From assembly GCF_004193775.1 (NCBI RefSeq), contig NC_041016.1:39354547-39418546 (forward strand): a DNA stretch of 64,000 bases. The letters run 5' to 3'. Made by a program: the position numbers and the translations under genes. Positions within the stretch are counted from its first letter, which is position 1, and every line of letters starts with the position of its first letter. Below, piece after piece: positions 57,082 through 64,000 of the stretch. The notes under the pieces are model-generated. The model searched no databases. It was not told where the DNA came from and saw only the letters and a program-made list of their open reading frames with translations. Source of the stretch: Glycine soja (Eukaryota; Streptophyta; Magnoliopsida; Fabales; Fabaceae).

Positions 57082-58235
57082 TGTTAGTGCTTAGCTCTAC
57101 GGAGTTTTAAAAGATTGGCTAAGATTTTGTTAAAACATAAGCACTTAGACAATGAAGGAAAGCTGGAGTTGCTGCACATGATGTCCAACGTTATGTCAAG
57201 GAATAAGATCGGGCTGCACAATGCACAAGGCAAGATAAAATGTCAAATGAAGAATTGAAGTTGCAGGATCCACGATGTCGGATACAATGTCCTGACATCC
57301 TGCCCGAAAATACTGGAGTTGCTGCACAATGCATAAGTCAAGATAAAATGTCAAATGAAGCATTGAAGCTGCAGGATCCACGATGTCGGATACGATGTCC
57401 TGACATCTTGCCCGAAAATACTGGACACATAAATCTGTTATATCTTTAACAGATTATTGTGCAGTTAGCAAAAGATTAGATGATCTATCTTTAGGAACGA
57501 ATTAAAAGATCATTAAAGTTCGAATTACAAACTAGAAGAGTTCGTTCAGGGATTAAAGATTAAAGATTAAAGATTCAAACTAAAAGATCAAACGTTATCT
57601 TTTAGATCTTTAAGTGCAGATTTTCAGGAAGAAGATAGATCTCATCCAGCATCAAGAAGTTGCAGCCCGGAATCGCACACTGCTATTTAAACATGAAGGC
57701 TGCACGGGTTTGAGTACCAAGTCCGGGATTGAAGAGTTATTTTGTGAGTTTTGGGACTTGAGTGTTTTGTGAGCCACCTTGATGGTACCCTAACATCAAG
57801 TGTTGGACCTGAGTGTGTAGAGTTGATCTCTTGTGTGTAGAGTTGATCTCTAGTGTGTAGGGTTGATCCCTTTTGTTCAGAGTTGATCTCTGGTGTGTCT
57901 TTGATTTAATTGTAAACACGGGAGTGTGATTGAGAGGGAGTGAGCGGGGTTTCTCATATCTAAGAGTGGCTCTTAGGTAGAGATCGCACGGGTAGTGGTT
58001 AGGTGAGAAGGTTGTAAACAGTGGCTGTTAGACCTTGAACTAACACTATTTTAGTGGATTTCCTCCCTGGCTTGGTAGCCCCCAGATGTAGGTGAGGTTG
58101 CACCGAACTGGGTTAACAATTCTCTTGTGTTATTTACTTGTTTAAACTGTACACACTGTCAAATATAATCTGCATGTTCTGAAGCGTGATGTCGTGACAT
58201 CCTGTACGACATCTGTCCCCAGGATCAGAATTTCA
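57082..58235 (+). repeat. SIRE1-type LTR, right copy (1154 bp)
   Basis: Same length as, and by eye identical to, 48127-49280. CAATA flanks it on both sides (57077-57081 and 58236-58240), so in isolation it looks like a solo LTR with its own target duplication. Confidence 0.92.
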
Positions 58236-60978
58236 CAATAATATATCGAGACAATCGAAATTGAACACGAGAGCTATCTACAAAGTCAAACAACCATAAC
58301 TTTTGACCCAAGTGTATGATTGAGGCCCTTGATATATCGAGACGCTAGAAATTGAACAATGGAAACTCTGGAGAAATTCAAATGGTCATAACTTTTCACT
58401 CGGACGTCCAATTCAGGCACATAATATATCGACACGCTCGAAATTAAAGATGGATGCGCTAGGCAAATTCAAATGACCATTACTTTTGACTTGGATATCT
58501 GATTCTGGCCAATAATATATCAAGATGATCGAAATTGAACATGAGAGCTCCTCACAAATTCAAACAGCCATAACTTTTGTCTCGGATGTCCAATTCAGAC
58601 CCATATTATATGGAGACTTTCGAAATTCAACAACGGAAGCTCTCGAGGAATTCAAATGGTCATAAGTTTCCTCTTGGATGTCCAATTCAAGCTCATACAA
58701 TATCGAGACGCTCGAAATAAAACATGGAAGCGCAAGGCAAATTCAAACAATCATAACATTTGACTCGGATGTCCGATTCAGACCAATAATTTGTCGAGAT
58801 GATCGAAACTGAACACGAGAGCTATCGACAAAGTCAAACGGCCGTAACTTTTGACTCGGGTGTATGATTGAGGCCCATGATATATCGTGACGCTCAAAAT
58901 TGAACAACGAAAGCTCTCGAGAAATTCAAATGGTCATTATCTTTTACTCGAATGTCTGATTCAGGTGCATAATATATTGACACGCTCGAAATTAAAGATG
59001 GATGCAGTAGGAAAATTCAAACGACCATTACTTTTGACTCGAATATCTGATTCTGACCAATAATATATCAAGACGATCGAAATTGAACACGAGAGCTCCT
59101 CACAAATTCAAACAGCCATAACTTTTGTCTCGGATGTCCAATTCAGACCCATATTATATCGAGACTTTTGAAATTCAACAATGGAAGCTCTCGAGAAATT
59201 CAAATGGTCATAAGTTTCCTCTTGGATGTCCTATTCAGGCTCATACTATATCGAGACGCTCAAAATAAAACATGGAAGTGAAAGGCAAATTCAAACGACC
59301 ATAACTTTTGACTCAGATGTCCGATTCAGACCAATAATTTATCGAGACGATTGAAATTGAACATGAGAGCTCGTCACAAATTCAAAAGGCAATAACTTTT
59401 GACTTGGATGTCCAATTTAGGCACATAATATATCGAGACGCTCGAAAATGAACTACGGAAGCTCTCGAGAAATTCAAATGGTCATAAGTTTCCTCCTAGA
59501 TGTCCGATTCAGGCTCATACTATATCGAGAAGCTAAAAATAAAACATGGAAGCACAAGGAAAATTCAAACGACCATAACTTTTGACTCGGATGTCCAATT
59601 CAGACCAATAATATATCGAGGCGATCGAAATTGAACACGAGAGCTCCTCACAAATTCAAGCTGCAATAACTTTTGACTCAAATGTCCAATTTAGGCACAT
59701 AATATATCGAGAAGCTCGAAATTGAACAACAAAAGCTATTGATAAATTCAAATGGTCATAACTTTTCACTCGATTTTTTATTCAGGCGCATAATATATTG
59801 ACACGCTCAAAATTAAAGATGGATGCGCTAGACAAATTCAAATGACCATTACTTTTGACTCGGATGTCCGATTCTGGTCAATAATATATTGATACGATTG
59901 AAATTGAACATGGGAGCTCCTCACAAATTCAAACAGCCATAACTTTTGACTTGGATGTCCAATTCAAACCCATATTATATCGAGACTTTTGAAAATCAAC
60001 AATGGAAGCTCTCGAGAAATTCAGATGGTCATAAGTTTCCTCCTGGATGTCCGATTCAGGCTCATACTATATCGAGACGCTCGAAATAAAACATGGAAGC
60101 ACAAGGCAAATTCAAATGACCATAACTTTTCACTCGGATGTCTGATTCAGGCCAATAATATATCGATACGATTGAAATTGAACACGAGAGCTCTCGACAA
60201 ATTCAAACAGCCATAACTTTTGACTAAGATGACAAATTGAGTCCCATAATATATTGAGACGCTCAAAATTGAATAACGGAAGCTCTCGAGAAATTCAGAT
60301 GGTCATAACTTACCACTCAGATATCCGATTCAGGCGCATAATATATCAAGACCATCAAAATTAAACATCGAAGCACAAGTCAAATTCAAATGGCCACCTC
60401 TTTTGACTTGGATGTCCGATTTAGGCCAATAATATATCGAGATGATCAAAATTGAACATGAGAGCTCTTGACAAATTCAAACGGCCATAACTTTTGACTC
60501 GAGTGTATGATTGAGGCCCATGATATATCGAGATGGTAGAAATTGAACAACGGAAGCTCTCGAGATATTCAATTGGTCATAACTTTTCACTCGGATGTCC
60601 AATTCAGGCTCATAATATATCAAGACGATTGAAATTAAACATGGAAGCACAATGCAATTTCAAACGGTCATAACTTTTGACTCGGATATCCAATGAAGGC
60701 CAATAATATATCGAGAGGATTGAAACTGAACACGAGAACTCTCGACAAATTCAAATGGCCATAACTTTTGACTCGGGTGTATGATTGAGGCCCATGATAT
60801 ATCAAGACGCTCAAAATTGAACAACGAAAACTCTCGAGAAATTCTGATGCTCATAACTTTCCATTCGGATGTCCGATTCAAGTGCATAATATATCGAGAC
60901 GCTCAAAATTAAACATGGAAGCGCAAGGCAAATTCAAACGGCCATAACTTTTGACTCGAATGTCCGATTCAGGCCAAT
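58236..60978 (+). repeat. CentGm-type centromeric satellite array, about 30 monomers
   Basis: ~91.3-bp period throughout; each monomer contains GAAATT, ACAAATTCAAA or GAAATTCAAA, CATAACTTTT and GATGTCCGATT-type phrases and an ATAATATATCGAGA segment. Two alternating kinds (GATCGAAATTGAACACGAGAG and CTCGAAATTGAACAACGGAAG) resemble the CentGm-1/-2 subfamilies. In soybean these associate with centromeric histone (recall). No gene; open frames here are chance. Confidence 0.92.
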
Positions 60979-61617
60979 TAATGAGGACATGACCAAGAGC
61001 AAGGGCAAGGATCCACTTGAAGGACTTGGAGGACATATGACAAGGCCTAGAGCAAGGAAAGCCAAGGAAGCTCTTCAACAAGTGTTGTCCATACTATTTG
61101 AATACAAGCCCAAGTTTCGAGGAGAAAAGTCCAAGGTTGTGAGTTGTATCATGGCCCAAATGGAGGAGGACTAAATGGCACCACTTTGTCTCAATTTTAG
61201 AGTGTTTAGTTTGTCTAAATAATGGCCCAATCCTTGTAAAGTTGGCTGACCAAAAATATGTTTTGGGTTAATCAACTAAAAGAGCTTTAGTTTGGTTTAG
61301 TTCAAGTTGTAATAAGGGCCCAATTGGCAACCTACGCATCAGCCTTATGGGAGACCAAATGGTGGCTGGCTTGATGGCTGTTGGGGGTGACTTTTGGTTG
61401 CCACAATTTCAGTTACACTCAGCCATTAAGTTCTTTTAATTCCCTAGGTTTGTGGCATTAAGTTCTTTTAATTCTAGTTTAGTGGATCATTACTAAAATC
61501 TGATGTAAAGCTTCTATATAAGCTGAACCATTTTATCAATAAACACAAGTTGAGTTTTATTCATAAAATTAGAGTTTATCTCTTTTATCAAAGTGAGAGT
61601 GACTTTCCTAAGTTCTT
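60979..61617 (+). repeat. Family A LTR fragment at the satellite edge
   Basis: Starts TAATGAGGACATGACC (TG changed to TA) straight after CCAAT of a satellite monomer. It carries the LTR-encoded tail ([16 protein letters not shown], stop at 61172-61174) and a TATATAAG box near 61516, and stops at CTAAGTTCTT where the ~413-bp repeat begins. Confidence 0.85.
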
Positions 61618-63407
61618 TTAATTCGAGATTGTGTTTCGGCAGACACTGGCATGTTCTCTTTTACTCGGCTAGGAAAACATTAGTCCACCTTGGCAAAAAA
61701 ACGTGATTCACTGATATTGATCGAAAACAATGCTAGTCGATGTCGGCCAAGAAAGATGACCGATCGAGGTTTGAAAAAGAAGCATCACCGGATGACGCCG
61801 ATCGAACATTTCCTAATAGACATCATCCAAATATTATTCAGGGATTGAATAGAAAAAACAATAGCCGACATCGGTCATTGTAAAGCCCCGACTGATATTT
61901 TTCTTCCGACATTGCACAATTTTTTTTACAAATGCTGGCCGATAATATTTCTTTACGGTAAATGAAGTTTTGTTGTTGGGTTTCTCCTATAAAATTTTCA
62001 ATGAAGGTCGACTAGGTTTTTTCGTGCGAGCTCAACCGAAGTTGTGTTTCGGCCATCACCGACATGTTTTCATTTACTCGGCAAAGAAAACATTAGCCCA
62101 CCTCTGCAAAAAAACATGATTCACCGATACTAATCGAAAAAAATGCTAGCCGATGTCGGCCAGGAAAGTTGACCGATCGAGGTATAAAAAAATCACCAGG
62201 TGACGCCGATCGAACATTTCCTAATCGACATCATCCAAATATTATGCAGGGAATGAATAGACAAAACAACAGCCAACATCGGTCACTAAATAGCCATGAC
62301 TGATATTTTTCAGCCGACATTGCACAATTTTTTTTACAAACGCTGTCCGATAATATTTATTTACGGTAGAAGATGCTTTTTTGTTCGGTGTTGCCTTAAA
62401 AATTTACAATGTAGGTCGGCTAGGTATTTTTGTGCGAGCTGAACCGAGATTGTGTTTCGGCCGACACCGACATGTTCTCATTTACTCGGCCAGGAAAACA
62501 TTAGCCCACCTCGACAAAAAAACATGATTCACCGATAATGATCGAAAAAAATGCTAGCCGTTGTTGGCCAGGAAAGATGACCGATCGAGGTTTAAAAAAG
62601 AAGCATCACCGGATGACGCCGATCGAACATTTCCTAATAGACATCATCTAAATATTATTCAGGGATTGAATAGAAAAAGCAATAGCCGACATTGGTCATT
62701 GTAAAGCCTCGACTTTTACTTTTCAGCAGACATTGTGCAAGTTTTTTTAACAAACGCTGGACGATAATATTTCTTTAGGGTAGAGGAAGTTTTGTTGTTG
62801 GATGTCGCCTATAAAACTTACAATGTAGGTCAGCTAGGTTTTTTTGTGTGAGCTCAACCGAAGTTGTGTTTCAGTCGACACCGGCATGTTCTCATTTACT
62901 CAGCCAGGAAAACATTAGCCCACCTCAGCAAAAAAAAACATGATTCACCGATACTTATCGAAAAAAATGCTAGCCGACGTCGCCCAGGAAAAATGATCGA
63001 TCGAGGTTTAAAAAAGAAGCATCATCGGATGACGCCGATCGAACATTTCCTAATAGACATCATCCAAATAATATTCAGGGATTGAATAGAAAATACAATA
63101 GCTGACATTGGTCATTGTAAAGTCCTGACTGATATTTTTTTGCCGACATTGCTTAATTTTTTTTACAAACGCTGGCCGATAATATTTCTTTACGGTAAAG
63201 GAAATTTTGTTGTTGGGTGTCACCTATAAAATTTTAAATGTAGGTCGACTAGGTTTTTTCGTGCGAGCTCAACCGAAGTTGTGTTTCGGCCAACACCAGC
63301 ATGTTTTCATTTACTCGGCAAGGAAAACATTAGCCCACCTTGGAAAAAAACATGATTCACCGATACTGGTCGAAAAAAATGCTAGCTGACGTCGGCCAGG
63401 AAAGTTG
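61618..63407 (+). repeat. ~413-bp tandem repeat, 4.3 copies (CentGm-4-like)
   Basis: GTGTTTCGG phrases at 61631, 62044, 62452, 62866 (variant) and 63281 give periods of 413, 408, 414 and 415 bp. Each unit has AGGAAAACATTAG(C/T)CCACCT, GATGACGCCGATCGAACATT and CGATAATATTT. I recall a 411-bp soybean centromeric repeat, CentGm-4; size and setting fit, not searched. Open frames are short and not conserved between copies. Confidence 0.88.
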
Positions 63408-63976
63408 TGATGTGAATCTTATGGGGCAGAACGTTTGACACAGGATTATTGACGGAGAGGGATGCCACTTCTAGAGATGGAAGATAAGTCACGGTGATGC
63501 CACAAGGAAACAACCTCGATAAGTCACAATTTGGTTCAACAGGAACCCTGAGAGAAGTTTTCTCACGTATTTGAAAAGAATGCCAAAAGTCCCTTTCATT
63601 CATTTTGACAAAAATATATATAGTTCACCAAACACTAAAAACGAAATAAATTGGTGCAGCTAAAAAGGCATAGGTTTCAGCCACAACCACCAATTTTATT
63701 TATTTAATTGCAAAAATTAAATAATAAAATAAAAATGAAAATTATGGAAACATGGGCCTTCAATCATCATCAATGGCAACTATACAAATAACCAGCCTTG
63801 TCTCTATGACATGTTGGGCCTGTTTAAGTCTGCCTCTAGTCATGGGCCCTTCAAGTGCTTCATGGTCCTTGCCCTTAGTTGTGTCCTCATCATTGTGTTG
63901 GGCCTTTTTAAGTCTGTCTCTGGTCATGTGCTCTTCAAGTGCTTCATGATCCTTGCCCTTAGTTGTGTCCTCATCA
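63408..63976 (-). repeat. B-type 3' LTR with duplicated tail segment
   Basis: Minus orientation. It starts at 63976 (TGATGAGGACACAACTAAGG) and ends at 63408 (TTCACATCA). It is inserted in the ~413-bp repeat (flank AGTTG). An 84-bp unit is tandemly repeated (63812-63895 and 63896-63976). On the minus strand 63977-63993 is purine-rich (TTTCAAGAAGGAGGGAG type), a polypurine tract, so the element body lies beyond the window. Confidence 0.85.
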
Positions 63977-64000
63977 CTCCCTCCTTCTTGAAAAGGATTT

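Larger units (their letters stand above)
48319..58213. repeat. Dispersed 26-bp GATGTC motif family in the SIRE1 element
   Basis: Pattern GATGTC-N6-GATGTC-N2-GACATC. Forward copies start at 48319, 48427, 52294, 53148, 53809, 54547, 54928, 55753 and 56440. Reverse copies start at 49233 and 50784. Second-LTR copies start at 57274, 57382 and 58188 (reverse). Weaker copies lie at 48225 and 51552, and a 27-bp reverse variant at 50152. The last two sextets make a 14-bp dyad. Confidence 0.85.
48127..58235 (+). mobile_element. SIRE1-type Sirevirus (Ty1/copia) in satellite, with rearranged 3' end
   Basis: 5' LTR 48127-49280, primer site, gag, pol and env-like ORF in one frame, 3' UTR with several AGGGGGAG tracts, then an intrusion (56518-57081) that copies the 5' flank, then the second LTR 57082-58235. 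CAATA precedes both LTRs and follows the second. The LTRs look identical by eye, so insertion is recent. The pol order protease-integrase-RT-RNase H is copia-type. The env-like ORF and poly-G-type tracts point to Sirevirus. The name SIRE1 is by recall. Confidence 0.9.

Noticed and set aside
58236..60978. Regular repeats that could be taken for a CRISPR-like array
   Set aside because: Head-to-tail ~91-bp satellite monomers with no separate spacers, in a plant centromere.
1..64000. Host (non-transposon) protein gene
   Set aside because: Every frame above ~150 codons was assignable to retroelement coding, its antisense, or repeat translation.

Overview
This 64-kb window is centromeric or pericentromeric DNA from a legume, almost certainly soybean (Glycine). 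The reasons are a ~91-92 bp satellite with the character of CentGm/SB92, a ~413 bp tandem repeat of the size I recall for CentGm-4, a SIRE1-type Ty1/copia Sirevirus, Ogre/Tat Ty3/gypsy elements, and Ty3/gypsy elements of the centromeric (CRM/GmCR-like) type. I found no host gene. Every substantial open reading frame belongs to a retrotransposon, and nearly all are broken. Family names are from recall and were not checked by search.

Layout. (1) 1-13088: an outer CRM-like element on the minus strand (family B), split by a second CRM-like element (family A, 1559-8821). A is flanked by a perfect 5-bp target duplication but has the same LTR end at both termini. (2) 13089-18240: right-hand remnant of an Ogre/Tat element into which B inserted, including a ~575-bp-arm palindrome, a decayed transposon-type ORF and a 65-bp tandem repeat. 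(3) 18250-21015: 5' LTR, primer site, leader and gag start of another gypsy element. (4) 21016-22140: family A solo LTR without target duplication. (5) 22141-24531: plus-strand Ogre LTR, primer site and ORF1 start. (6) 24532-30392: family A material containing a ~1.1-kb-arm palindrome and one good RNase H-integrase ORF with its 3' LTR. (7) 30393-43515: a long minus-strand Ogre with ORF1, gag, protease, RT, two RNases H, integrase and an intact 5' LTR. (8) 43516-47747: family A remnant, Ogre ORF1 split by a family A solo LTR with target duplication GAAAG, and a B-type LTR fragment. (9) 47748-60978: CentGm-like satellite hosting a SIRE1-type element (48127-58235). (10) 60979-64000: family A LTR fragment, ~413-bp repeats, and a B-type LTR at the right edge.

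The elements document waves of nesting. In the CRM-like families the pol frame runs into the 3' LTR, so a basic C-terminal tail (GPMTRAR motif) is encoded by the LTR itself. In the SIRE1 element gag, pol and env-like coding share one frame. A UAG followed by CAGCUA separates pol from env-like, matching the known stop-readthrough context, and a TAA breaks gag.

The most unusual signal is a 26-bp motif, GATGTC-N6-GATGTC-N2-GACATC, scattered through the SIRE1 LTRs, coding regions and 3' UTR in both orientations. Other notable points are an element integrated by two identical LTR ends, two large palindromes, a 1718-bp direct duplication around the SIRE1 element, 274/548-bp higher-order periodicity in the satellite, and an in-frame duplication of the LTR-encoded tail.
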